From Bacteroidales bacterium UBA5342 (GTDB taxonomy: Bacteria; Bacteroidota; Bacteroidia; Bacteroidales; UBA5342), in assembly GCA_002408065.1 (NCBI GenBank), contig DHQI01000111.1, forward strand, positions 2,328-7,703: a stretch of DNA of 5,376 bases. The letters are read 5' to 3'. Positions 1-5,376 of the stretch are shown piece by piece (within the stretch, counting starts at the first letter, position 1; each line of letters begins with the position of its first letter). The position numbers were made by a program, and so were the translations under genes. A model generated the notes under the pieces. It was not told where the DNA came from, made no database searches, and worked only from the letters and a program-made list of their open reading frames with translations.

Positions 1-138
1 CCCCTTAGGCGCCCGCCATAAGCTCATAATAGAGCACATCTTCTCCCATGATTCTTCCGAAACAGGGCTTGTATGGTCTATGAACGAACGTAATTGGTCA
101 ACATATTCCGGGTAATGGTTTTTCTCGAGTCTTCGCAT
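1..138 (-). CDS. N-terminal fragment of a probable Crp/Fnr-family transcriptional regulator (runs off left edge)
   Basis: The minus strand reads 46 codons from an ATG at 138-136 to the window edge with no stop, beginning MRRLEKNHYPEYVDQL and ending with SIMSLWRAPKG. An in-frame TAA at 153-151, only four codons upstream, leaves this ATG as the first usable start. The fragment has the layout of the start of Bacteroidota Crp/Fnr proteins: a short amphipathic helix (DQLRSFIDHTSP), an acidic 'VSEESWEKM' helix, then a stretch ending in K-G that normally leads into the first strands of the cyclic-nucleotide-binding-like beta-roll. In that family the beta-roll senses a ligand and a C-terminal winged helix binds DNA; neither is visible here. 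The gene is divergent from the giant gene at 359, with 220 bp between the starts. No Shine-Dalgarno lies at normal spacing (GAAGAG touches the ATG). The open frame and start are clear, but the family call rests on 46 residues; another small helical protein is possible. Confidence 0.55.
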   Translation of the reverse strand, partial: MRRLEKNHYPEYVDQLRSFIDHTSPVSEESWEKMCSIMSLWRAPKG

Positions 139-171
139 CTCTTCAGCTATTTACTTGACTTAATACCAAGA

Positions 172-179
172 CAAATATA
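172..179 (-). promoter_or_regulatory. Putative Bacteroidota -7 box for the minus-strand gene
   Basis: The minus strand reads TATATTTG, an exact match to the Bacteroidota sigma-ABfr -7 consensus TAnnTTTG. It lies 33 bp before the ATG at 138, giving an expected leader of roughly 25-30 nt. No good -33 TTTG is present at the right distance; the nearest candidate is TTTA at 199-196. In AT-rich DNA this octamer can occur by chance, so the support is its position and orientation. Confidence 0.45.
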
Positions 180-214
180 AAAAATCTACCAACACTAAAG
201 CTTGACCTCCTACC

Positions 215-240
215 TTTTTTTTAACATATGGTAAAAAAAA
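215..240. repeat. AT-rich 26-bp near-perfect palindrome between the divergent promoters
   Basis: Eight T's, then AACATATGGT, then eight A's. The two 13-bp halves pair at every position except one (A224 against G231), centred between 227 and 228 on CATATG. Both flanking genes are transcribed away from it, so a terminator role is not expected. It lies about 45 bp upstream of the plus-strand -7 box and about 35 bp upstream of the minus-strand -7 box. It could be an operator for a dimeric regulator, an UP-element-like A/T tract helping either promoter, or simply AT-rich sequence that happens to be symmetric. It does not resemble the classical Crp site TGTGA-N6-TCACA. Confidence 0.55.
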
Positions 241-263
241 TAAAATGACACTTCAAAACCACA

Positions 264-292
264 TTTGTTGACACTTAGTATCAGTAGATTTG
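264..292 (+). promoter_or_regulatory. Putative Bacteroidota promoter for the giant gene
   Basis: TTTG at 264-267 is followed after 17 bp by TAGATTTG at 285-292, which matches the -33 TTTG and -7 TAnnTTTG elements of Bacteroidota promoters; the spacing is at the short end of the range reported for the phylum. A TTGACA hexamer at 268-273 overlaps the -33 region, but no TATAAT-like box lies 17 bp after it, so a sigma-70-type reading fits less well. Transcription would start near 299, giving a leader of about 60 nt before the ATG at 359. Confidence 0.6.
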
Positions 293-325
293 TGCATGTT
301 TTTTCAAAACCGAGCATTTATTACG

Positions 326-361
326 ACTAACAAATAAAAATCAAATAATACCAACACCATG
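326..361 (+). promoter_or_regulatory. Shine-Dalgarno-free, A-rich translation start of the giant gene
   Basis: The roughly 35 bases before the ATG at 359-361 are almost purely A, C and T (for example ACAAATAAAAATC) and contain no G-rich Shine-Dalgarno motif. An A-rich unstructured leader is the usual initiation context in Bacteroidota. The start is supported because it produces a complete signal peptide. The in-frame Met17 codon at 407-409 would keep the hydrophobic core but lose the basic n-region, so it is less likely. Confidence 0.6.
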
Positions 362-463
362 AAACCACTATTACATTTTTTTAAGACCGGGAAACAAAGG
401 GCATTTATGGCCACTTTGAGTTTGTTTTTGCTAATAATGGCTTTGCCGCGAGAGGCAAGGGCG
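359..463 (+). other. Sec signal peptide of the giant protein (residues 1-35)
   Basis: The n-region is basic (K2, K9, K12, R14), the h-region runs from F16 to L29 (MATLSLFLLIMAL), and the c-region is PREARA. Signal peptidase I would cut after A33-R34-A35, giving a mature N-terminus at D36. There is no lipobox cysteine, so this is not a lipoprotein. It implies export across the inner membrane; the later route (type IX secretion or outer-membrane surface) cannot be read here. Confidence 0.85.
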
Positions 464-3400
464 GATATAAGCTTTAAAGAATATCATGTCAAGTTTATGG
501 GCATGTCTTATGACAACGGGCGGGCATTTATTGATTTTCATATTCTATGTCAGGATTGGGACGGCTACGATGATGAGTTGGATGATATAATTTTGTATTA
601 TCTGGATCCAAATACCAAGCAATGGGTGAAATTTTTCAAAGGAGACTTTGATGACGGCAACCGTTGGGACTGCCACTTTAAAACGGATCTGGTCTACCAC
701 AGCCCAAGCAGTAATGGTAATTGGCACAATGGAGACCGCTATGGTCAGATTTTGTTTTATCCTCCTGAAAACTTATTTCCCGGTTACATCATCTTCAAGG
801 CTGAAGTAGATTGGGACATTGACTCAAATGACAATAATACTGGAATTGACGATACCTTCTATTACAAATACATCAACAATATGATACCAAGTACCACTTG
901 GGAAAGCTTAAGTTCGTATTCATACGATATCAACGACAATAATTATATAGAATTCACCTTTCCCATCACCGAGCTTTATGGCGATGGTGTGGTAGCCTCT
1001 GACAAACAAGAACGGCATGAACTGGATGATATTCTAGTTCAATACAAAGATGCCAACGGCAGCTGGCAAAACATCCTTCATGGAGATTGTGACAATAGCC
1101 GCTACGACATAGACTTTCAAATCTTTAGCAACAATACCAATGCTAACGTATCGACCTATAGTGTCGGAAATCGCCATTACGCAAAAGTAAAAAGCGTAAT
1201 AGATCCCTCTATAATCGGGGGTGATGTTACATTCAGATATGCCTATAAATGGGACTTATGGGCTGATGTTATCAACACTGACCCAACAGCCTATAAAGAA
1301 TTCACCGTAAACACCTTTAGTAATTATCAGTTGGCATCTAATGTTTCTGTCGTTTCGGACTATGACAGGCAGTTCCCACAAAACATTTTCACATGGAAAG
1401 TTAGTAACCATGCTAATATTGACCATATAGATGTCCGTAGAGATGAATATATAAACAATGAATGGACCGGACGTCAAACCATAGCTACCTACACGAGTTT
1501 TGACTATGACGGAGAGTATTCCATCGTCAATTCTATGTACGAAGATGACGATGAAACAAGCAATAATGACTATTTAATTCGCCATGGTGCGAAATATTTG
1601 TATTGGGTGGATGTTGTGTATAAAAATTCAAAAGTTAATTCAACTTATGATAACGATCAAGCATTAAGTTCTGAAGTTCTGGATATGACTCCTGAAGTCA
1701 TAAGTTACAGCCTCAATTCAGCAACTGATGACCAAGACAAACCACAAATCATTGTTAAATGGGGAGAATTTTACCGTACAGAAAGTTATGACCTTTATAA
1801 GAAAACCGGAAGTGGCAACTTTGAAAAGCTGACTCTTACCTCAACGGATAGGAGCGAAAGACAATTTCAGGATGCTAACGTATCTGGTTGTGTCAATTAC
1901 GAGTACAAATTGGAAATGATATCCCCTGTCTCAGGCTCCGAACAACCCCAAACCAATTCTATCTCTGAAACAAAATTGCTAAATACAGGACTTACAAATG
2001 CTTTAGTCGAATTGGATGTATCAAAAGGCTATTATGATGAACGCGTGGTACTGAAATGGACGAATAATGGTGGCGACGGCATGGATCGTATTAAAGTTTT
2101 ACGCCGTCAACTGAAATATGATAATGCCGAAGAAGAAATCATTGCCGTATTGGATGCTACCGACAATACTTATATCGATGAAACAGCTTTATCAGGCACC
2201 TACTACGAATACACGGTATACGGAGAGGGCAAATGTGGCGATACCGAAGAAATGTCAGAAAGTCAGATTCTACAATCAATAGGTTTTTGTCAACGAACAG
2301 GCATTGTATCAGGTCAAATCACCTATGATGCCGGTACTGCTGTGGAAGGAGTTCGAGTAGCACTTGAAAGCAGCAATGAGAATCAGAGTTCCGGATCGTC
2401 AATATACAATAATTCCGACTGGGCATTAAAAACAACCCAAAAAGACATCATTAATACAGATGATAAAGGATTTACGATAGAAGGCTGGTATAAAACAGAT
2501 GTTAACAGCGGTACATTATTCGAATGTATCGATAGTTGGCCGTCAGTCAATGCTGGCTTTATTCTTTACCAAAGCATTGAATCTGGCAAGCGCGTTTATA
2601 ACTTAAAATTTAGTGGTTCACAATACTCTTTTTCTGTTGACTCCTCAGTGTATACATCAATCGGATCCAATGAAAAAGACTATAATCATTGGGCTTTAAG
2701 CTATAGTAATAACAAAATCAATGTGTATTGCAACGCCATTAATGTCCTCTCTGAAACACACGAATATATACCCGTACAAAATAACTTGTTTTTCGGTTAC
2801 AACTACAAAGGCTTTATCGATGAAATAAGAATATGGAATAAAGCCAAGTCTCAGAAAGAAATTGAACAAGATTTTACGCGTTTGCTTTCAGGCACCGAAG
2901 AGGATCTGGAGCTTTATTGGCGTTTAGACGAAGGCCTTGGCTCCGAAGTCTACGACATGACTAATCACAATGGCAAGTTCAATAAAAACCACGGTGTAAT
3001 AAATGGCGACTGGAGTAGCTCTATTCCAAGCTCAGAATGCTTGGCTTTAGTAGGCCTGACCAATGAAGACGGCTACTATATTATTGATGGTATACGTTAT
3101 TCGGGAACAGGAGAAACGTTTAAAGTTACACCAATGTTGGGCGTACACGAGTTTAGCCCTAAGAACCGCACCATGTTTATTGGTAACAGTTCCTTAACTC
3201 AAAACGACAAGGATTTTGACGACATTTCATCCTTCAAAGTTAAAGGTAAAATTGTATACGAAGGCACTAACTTCCCGGTAAAAAATGTTTACATCAAAGT
3301 TGATGGCGTATATGTACAAGGGGAAGGTGCCATGCCAGTAATGAGTAATGTAGACGGGACTTATGTGGTAGATGTACCTATTGGGGAACACTATATAGAA

Positions 3401-5376
3401 TTGGAAAAAGAAGGACATACCTTCCTATCGGCCTTTTTCCCTCAAAAAGACGAAAGTGGTGTTATTCAGTACCATACTTTTGAAGCACCTTTAGATATGG
3501 TTAATTTTTATGACAACACCACAGTAAAGCTAATTGGAAAAGTGGTTGGAGGAGCAGTAGAAGGAGGAAAGCAGACGGCTTCGATAGAGAACCCTGCCGT
3601 TAACAATATAGGACAAGTAAGCATCACATTAACTTCTGACAACCGCATTTATAACTTACCAAACGGTAAGCTGGACACCACCATTATAACTAATGCTGAA
3701 GACGGCAACTTTGTGGTTGAATTGTTGCCGGAGGTCTATAAGCCAATAGATGAAAATGTAGGCGTAGCCATTACTTCTACTAACACTAGTGCTGCAACAA
3801 CTTACACTTTCAATGAATTTACTGACATGACAAGCATCGACTTAAGCAATTGTTTTAGAAAACAACAAGTCGTTGATTCAATATTTACCCGTGACAATTT
3901 TGGTGAACTTCAGTTTGTAAAAGACACCGTTGTATGCGAGTACAATAAGGAACGTAACTGGGTGTATCGCAGCACCCCAGAGCTTAAAGTCACGAACATG
4001 AAAAAAGGACAAAGCTTTGGCGAAAGCACCCTTCCTTATCCTATGAGTAATGGTGAAAGCGCCAATTGGGATGCTTTTACCGAGAATCCTGACGGTAGTG
4101 TCACCTACCATTTAGGACACCCGGTTTTCAACATGGGAAATCCTTATGGTTTACATATTACCGCCTTTGAAAAATACACCAATGCCGACAACGGAGCTGT
4201 AGATGAAGTGCCGGTAACCGACGGTAAGATTAAAATAGATAATGAGTGCGCTGCTGACAACAAAAATGTCGTATTGGATATTGAAGAAGATGGAAGTGTT
4301 GATTACACCTTTGGTGCCGGTATGCCAAATCTGGCCAGCCCCTATCTCCTGGCTATGGATGTAAACCTTATTATTGGTAGTGAACAATTCCAATGGGAGA
4401 AAGCACCACTTAATTGCTATGTATTGGGATCTCAACCTACAGGTAGCAACTTTGTGACTCAAGGCCCTGATGAGGTAGACTATATACTACGCGATCCAGC
4501 CGGCTCTAACTCTTATGCCTATCTGGAAAAAGGAAGTTCAATAACCAGTAGCACCTCTTCCTCGATTGCCGCGAGCAGCACAGTAGGGGCTTCTGCTTCT
4601 TTAATATTAGGCTCATCGGTAGGTGTTCACTTAGGTATTCCATTCTTCCATGTGCAAACCACAGTAGAAATTGATAATACGACAACACTTTCCACTGAAG
4701 TCACCTCTACATCAGCCGGAGAAACATCCTATGAGAATACGGTCACTTATAACAAAAGCTACAGCACCAGCGAAGCAGCCGATTATGTAGGAGCTATGGG
4801 AGATATTTTCTTTGGCCGCAGCACCAATATCATTTACGGACTCGCTAATTCACTAGAGATAATGCCAATTGAAGAGGTTATTGATAACACTACCATTATC
4901 AAAGAACTTAAGATCGATGACAAAGATTATGCTTTGGCACAAAAACAAGCCTTACGTTTTTCTCCTGAAGTAAGTACGACCTTTATTTATACGCAGAACC
5001 ATATTGAAGAAGCACTCATTCCGAACCTCAAACTGTTGCGTAATTTGTTCTATTCTTCTCACCCCAATTATTACACCCTTAATTTTAATGATTCTGAAGA
5101 TGACAAATTCTTATCTAACAATGATGATGCCTTTATCTGGGGATCAGAAGCCAGTAACACTGACGATCGTTTTGATGGCCCAAGTTATACCTTCCATGCT
5201 CCTGTTGATGCTGAAGGCAACCTACAATGGGATTCTGATACTGTGCGCTTCTACAACAAGCAAATTAAACTTTGGGAAGAACATCTGGCGGCTAACGAAA
5301 AACAAAAGCTTAAAGCAGAAGCCTATTCTGACTCTGAATTCCCATCCAACATCTCCTTTGATGCAGGCGCCGGGTC
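359..5376 (+). CDS. Giant secreted multidomain protein (FN3-like, LamG-like and carboxypeptidase-regulatory-like modules), 3' end outside window
   Basis: This frame is open from the ATG at 359 to the last base: 1672 codons plus two bases, with no stop. It starts MKPLLHFFKTGKQRAF, has a signal peptide, and then runs through beta-sandwich modules typical of very large Bacteroidota surface proteins: tandem N-terminal modules (36-320), three FN3-like domains (321-641), a LamG-like domain (about 674-894) set inside a carboxypeptidase-regulatory-like domain, two further regulatory-like domains (959-1165), and three regions I cannot assign (1166-1672). I see no catalytic motif of a peptidase or glycoside hydrolase, so the visible part looks like binding and scaffold modules. 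Bacteroidota proteins of this build often end in a type IX secretion sorting domain, which would lie outside. Codon use looks even and I saw no frameshift; every minus-strand reading frame inside this span is a shadow. That the gene is real and exported is very likely; the specific role is unknown. Confidence 0.95.
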   Translation, partial: MKPLLHFFKTGKQRAFMATLSLFLLIMALPREARADISFKEYHVKFMGMSYDNGRAFIDFHILCQDWDGYDDELDDIILYYLDPNTKQWVKFFKGDFDDGNRWDCHFKTDLVYHSPSSNGNWHNGDRYGQILFYPPENLFPGYIIFKAEVDWDIDSNDNNTGIDDTFYYKYINNMIPSTTWESLSSYSYDINDNNYIEFTFPITELYGDGVVASDKQERHELDDILVQYKDANGSWQNILHGDCDNSRYDIDFQIFSNNTNANVSTYSVGNRHYAKVKSVIDPSIIGGDVTFRYAYKWDLWADVINTDPTAYKEFTVNTFSNYQLASNVSVVSDYDRQFPQNIFTWKVSNHANIDHIDVRRDEYINNEWTGRQTIATYTSFDYDGEYSIVNSMYEDDDETSNNDYLIRHGAKYLYWVDVVYKNSKVNSTYDNDQALSSEVLDMTPEVISYSLNSATDDQDKPQIIVKWGEFYRTESYDLYKKTGSGNFEKLTLTSTDRSERQFQDANVSGCVNYEYKLEMISPVSGSEQPQTNSISETKLLNTGLTNALVELDVSKGYYDERVVLKWTNNGGDGMDRIKVLRRQLKYDNAEEEIIAVLDATDNTYIDETALSGTYYEYTVYGEGKCGDTEEMSESQILQSIGFCQRTGIVSGQITYDAGTAVEGVRVALESSNENQSSGSSIYNNSDWALKTTQKDIINTDDKGFTIEGWYKTDVNSGTLFECIDSWPSVNAGFILYQSIESGKRVYNLKFSGSQYSFSVDSSVYTSIGSNEKDYNHWALSYSNNKINVYCNAINVLSETHEYIPVQNNLFFGYNYKGFIDEIRIWNKAKSQKEIEQDFTRLLSGTEEDLELYWRLDEGLGSEVYDMTNHNGKFNKNHGVINGDWSSSIPSSECLALVGLTNEDGYYIIDGIRYSGTGETFKVTPMLGVHEFSPKNRTMFIGNSSLTQNDKDFDDISSFKVKGKIVYEGTNFPVKNVYIKVDGVYVQGEGAMPVMSNVDGTYVVDVPIGEHYIELEKEGHTFLSAFFPQKDESGVIQYHTFEAPLDMVNFYDNTTVKLIGKVVGGAVEGGKQTASIENPAVNNIGQVSITLTSDNRIYNLPNGKLDTTIITNAEDGNFVVELLPEVYKPIDENVGVAITSTNTSAATTYTFNEFTDMTSIDLSNCFRKQQVVDSIFTRDNFGELQFVKDTVVCEYNKERNWVYRSTPELKVTNMKKGQSFGESTLPYPMSNGESANWDAFTENPDGSVTYHLGHPVFNMGNPYGLHITAFEKYTNADNGAVDEVPVTDGKIKIDNECAADNKNVVLDIEEDGSVDYTFGAGMPNLASPYLLAMDVNLIIGSEQFQWEKAPLNCYVLGSQPTGSNFVTQGPDEVDYILRDPAGSNSYAYLEKGSSITSSTSSSIAASSTVGASASLILGSSVGVHLGIPFFHVQTTVEIDNTTTLSTEVTSTSAGETSYENTVTYNKSYSTSEAADYVGAMGDIFFGRSTNIIYGLANSLEIMPIEEVIDNTTIIKELKIDDKDYALAQKQALRFSPEVSTTFIYTQNHIEEALIPNLKLLRNLFYSSHPNYYTLNFNDSEDDKFLSNNDDAFIWGSEASNTDDRFDGPSYTFHAPVDAEGNLQWDSDTVRFYNKQIKLWEEHLAANEKQKLKAEAYSDSEFPSNISFDAGAG
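464..1318 (+). other. Two tandem copies of an unrecognised beta-rich module (residues 36-320)
   Basis: The segment contains the same pattern twice, about 148 residues apart. At 73-79 the sequence is ELDDIIL, followed by a Tyr, a D-N turn, Q-W and a G-D-F-D loop. At 221-227 it is ELDDILV, followed by a Tyr, D-A-N-G-S-W-Q and a G-D-C-D loop. Each copy ends with a strand-rich half containing a Tyr-rich 'FYYKY' or 'FRYAYKWD' strand. An Asp/Asn-rich loop (DWDIDSNDNNTGIDD, 151-165) could bind calcium, but this is only an inference from composition. I do not recognise the module. The repeats are diverged, which indicates an old duplication rather than a recent DNA repeat. Confidence 0.6.
1319..2281 (+). 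other. Three FN3-like beta-sandwich domains (residues 321-641)
   Basis: Approximate boundaries are 321-444, 445-541 and 542-641. Each shows the FN3 rhythm: a strand with a conserved Trp (ITVKW-like: IFTWKVS, IIVKWGEF, VVLKWTNN), then a middle strand that names a 'subject' (IDHIDVRRD, YDLYKKTG, IKVLRRQ), then an aromatic strand of the Y-x-Y-x-V type (YLYWVDVVY, YEYKLEM, YYEYTVYG). The first has an enlarged loop before its last strands. Such domains generally act as spacers or protein-binding modules outside the cell. The fold assignment is from pattern only. Confidence 0.6.
2300..2377 (+). other. First part of a carboxypeptidase-regulatory-like domain (residues 648-673), interrupted by the LamG insertion
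   Basis: GIVSGQITYDAGTAVEGVRV (648-667) followed by ALESSN is the classic opening of a CarboxypepD_reg-type beta-sandwich: G-x-V-x-G-x-I, a turn, then V-x-G-V-x-V-x-L. The expected continuation, T-x-x-D-G-x-Y-x-I, does not follow here. It appears about 230 residues later at 901-909 (TNEDGYYII), directly after the LamG-like region. The simplest reading is one domain split by an inserted domain. Confidence 0.6.
2378..3040 (+). other. LamG/concanavalin A-like lectin domain (residues about 674-894)
   Basis: GFTIEGWYKTD (704-714) is the first hallmark strand of bacterial LamG domains. Later come HWALSYSNNKINVY, the strand pair that carries the W-H-xx-x-x pattern, and FIDEIRIWNKAKSQKEI (819-835), the closing hallmark F-I-D-E-I-R-I-W-N. 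After this, ELYWRLDEGLGSEVYD (851-866) and INGDW (881-885) match the 'YW-x-x-DEG-G-x-x-V-x-D ... ING-x-W' strip usually found next to LamG domains. The family binds carbohydrates or proteins, often with calcium; the ligand here is unknown. Confidence 0.8.
3041..3229 (+). other. Resumption of the split regulatory-like domain (residues 895-957)
   Basis: TNEDGYYIIDGIRYSGTGET (901-920) then FKVTP supplies the D-G-x-Y-x-I-x-x-I strand and the following strands that the segment at 648-673 lacks. It continues to HEFSP and ends near DFDDISSF. Together with 648-673 it makes one complete carboxypeptidase-regulatory-like sandwich around the LamG domain. Confidence 0.55.
3233..3448 (+). other. Second carboxypeptidase-regulatory-like domain (residues 959-1030)
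   Basis: FKVKGKIVYEGTNFPVKNVY (959-978) opens the domain with G-K-I-V-Y and P-V-K-N-V. It is followed by NVDGTYVVDVPIGEHYIELE and then KEGHTF (ending at 1022), the standard D-G-x-Y then P-x-G-x-x-x-I-x-x-x-K-x-G series of this family. It is uninterrupted, unlike the preceding one. The fold is common in Bacteroidota surface proteins, where it is a structural module without catalytic residues. Confidence 0.75.
3521..3853 (+). other. Third regulatory-like beta-sandwich (residues 1055-1165), with a large loop
   Basis: TVKLIGKVVGGAVEGG (1055-1070) again opens with L-x-G-K-V-V-G-G. It is followed by NNIGQVSITLTSDNR, the second strand pair, and by TNAEDGNFVVELLPEVYKP, the D-G-x-F-x-V-x-x-x-P step. 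The segment between the first strands is longer than usual. It is a weaker match than the domain at 959-1030 but in register with it. It ends near SNCF (1163-1166). Confidence 0.5.
3854..4477 (+). other. Unassigned beta-rich region (residues 1166-1373)
   Basis: I do not recognise a named domain. Visible landmarks are DTVVCEYNKERNWVYRSTPE (1189-1208), HPVFNMGNPYGLHITAFEKY (1254-1273), and DGSVDYTFGAGMPNLASPY, whose P1323 heads a loop into YLLAMDVNLIIG. The alternating hydrophobic pattern and frequent glycines indicate beta-sheet. From memory, the run of H-P-V-F, I-x-A-F-E-x-Y and a later PN turn recurs in other very large Bacteroidota proteins, but I cannot verify that here. No catalytic motif is visible. 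Confidence 0.4.
4478..4840 (+). other. Ser/Thr-rich, Lys/Arg-free segment with a small-residue hydrophobic core (residues 1374-1494)
   Basis: DYILRDPAGSNSYAYLEKG (1374-1392) leads into 74 residues (1392-1465) with no Lys or Arg, of which 31 are Ser or Thr by my count. In the middle lies a Gly/Ala/Ser-rich hydrophobic run, VGASASLILGSSVGVHLG, followed by IPFF (1427-1430), then alternating Thr/Val/Glu strands. The segment closes with YVGAMGDIFFGRSTNIIYG (1476-1494). This layout resembles the pre-stem and stem of aerolysin/ETX-MTX2-type proteins, where a Ser/Thr-rich amphipathic hairpin inserts into membrane and a G-I-P-F turn is common. That is inference from composition; a Ser/Thr-rich extracellular linker is the plain alternative. 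Confidence 0.45.
4841..5376 (+). other. C-terminal visible part of the giant protein, mixed alpha/beta, continuing past the edge (residues 1495-1672)
   Basis: Landmarks are RFSPEVSTTFIYTQNH (1533-1548) then IEEALIPNLKLLRNLFY, a probable long helix after two strands. Next come an acidic loop region (DSEDDKFLSNNDDAF), and YNKQIKLWEEHLAANEKQKL (1632-1651), a second strongly helical stretch. The last visible strand is NISFDAGAG (1664-1672). The helices stand out from the all-beta modules upstream. No named domain is recognised and no C-terminal sorting signal is visible, because the frame is cut by the window edge. Confidence 0.45.

Noticed and set aside
2..115. Plus-strand open stretch of 37 codons ending at TAA 113-115, as a possible 3' end of an upstream gene
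   Set aside because: It overlaps the minus-strand Crp/Fnr-like start in antisense, has no recognisable sequence, and the minus-strand reading has a start, an upstream in-frame stop and a promoter box.
215..240. Reading the A/T palindrome as a bidirectional transcription terminator
   Set aside because: Both flanking genes are transcribed away from it, and its stem is A/T only rather than a GC-rich hairpin followed by a T run.
588..595. TAATTTTG, an exact TAnnTTTG match on the plus strand
   Set aside because: It lies within the coding region of the giant gene, lacks a paired -33 element that I could find, and such octamers are expected by chance in AT-rich DNA.
3548..3569. Purine-rich GGAGGA repeats inside the gene that look like Shine-Dalgarno sequences
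   Set aside because: They encode G-G-A-V-E-G-G-K in frame, no start codon follows at a suitable distance, and Bacteroidota rarely rely on Shine-Dalgarno pairing.
545..4688. Several minus-strand open frames of 60-103 codons (for example 545-727, 1256-1477, 4151-4462)
   Set aside because: All lie wholly inside the giant plus-strand gene, have no family resemblance and no promoter or start context of their own; they are shadows of its codons.
1..5376. CRISPR array, tRNA or rRNA gene, insertion sequence or transposase
   Set aside because: No direct short repeats with spacers, no tRNA cloverleaf or rRNA-like sequence and no transposase motif were seen; nearly all of the window is one coding frame.

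Overview
The window looks like a piece of a Bacteroidota chromosome. The evidence is AT-rich DNA, two Bacteroidota-type -7 boxes (TAnnTTTG), no Shine-Dalgarno sequence before either start codon, and one giant secreted protein built from FN3-like, LamG-like and carboxypeptidase-regulatory-like beta-sandwich modules. I cannot place it below phylum from sequence alone.

Layout. Bases 1-138 (minus strand) hold the first 46 codons of a gene that leaves through the left edge; it looks like the N-terminus of a Crp/Fnr-type regulator. Bases 139-358 are a 220-bp intergenic region between divergent genes. It holds one putative promoter facing each way and an AT-rich, near-perfect 26-bp palindrome between them. 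From 359 to the last base (5376) a single plus-strand frame stays open for 1672 codons plus 2 bases, without a stop. Almost the whole window is therefore the N-terminal part of one giant protein whose 3' end lies outside.

The giant protein, in order: signal peptide (1-35); two tandem copies of an unrecognised beta-rich module (36-320); three FN3-like domains (321-641); a carboxypeptidase-regulatory-like domain apparently split by an inserted LamG-like lectin fold (648-957); two more domains of that regulatory type (959-1030, 1055-1165); a conserved-looking region I cannot name (1166-1373); a Ser/Thr-rich, Lys/Arg-free stretch around a small-residue hydrophobic core (1374-1494), which faintly recalls the stem of aerolysin-type beta-pore-forming proteins; and a mixed alpha/beta tail that continues past the edge (1495 onward).

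Working model (inference): a very large exported surface or secreted protein with adhesion or glycan-binding modules, possibly carried by the type IX secretion system, beside a divergent Crp/Fnr-like regulator that may control it, itself, or neither. The main novelty candidates are the nested LamG architecture, the N-terminal tandem module and the Ser/Thr-rich segment. The decisive downstream sequence is missing.
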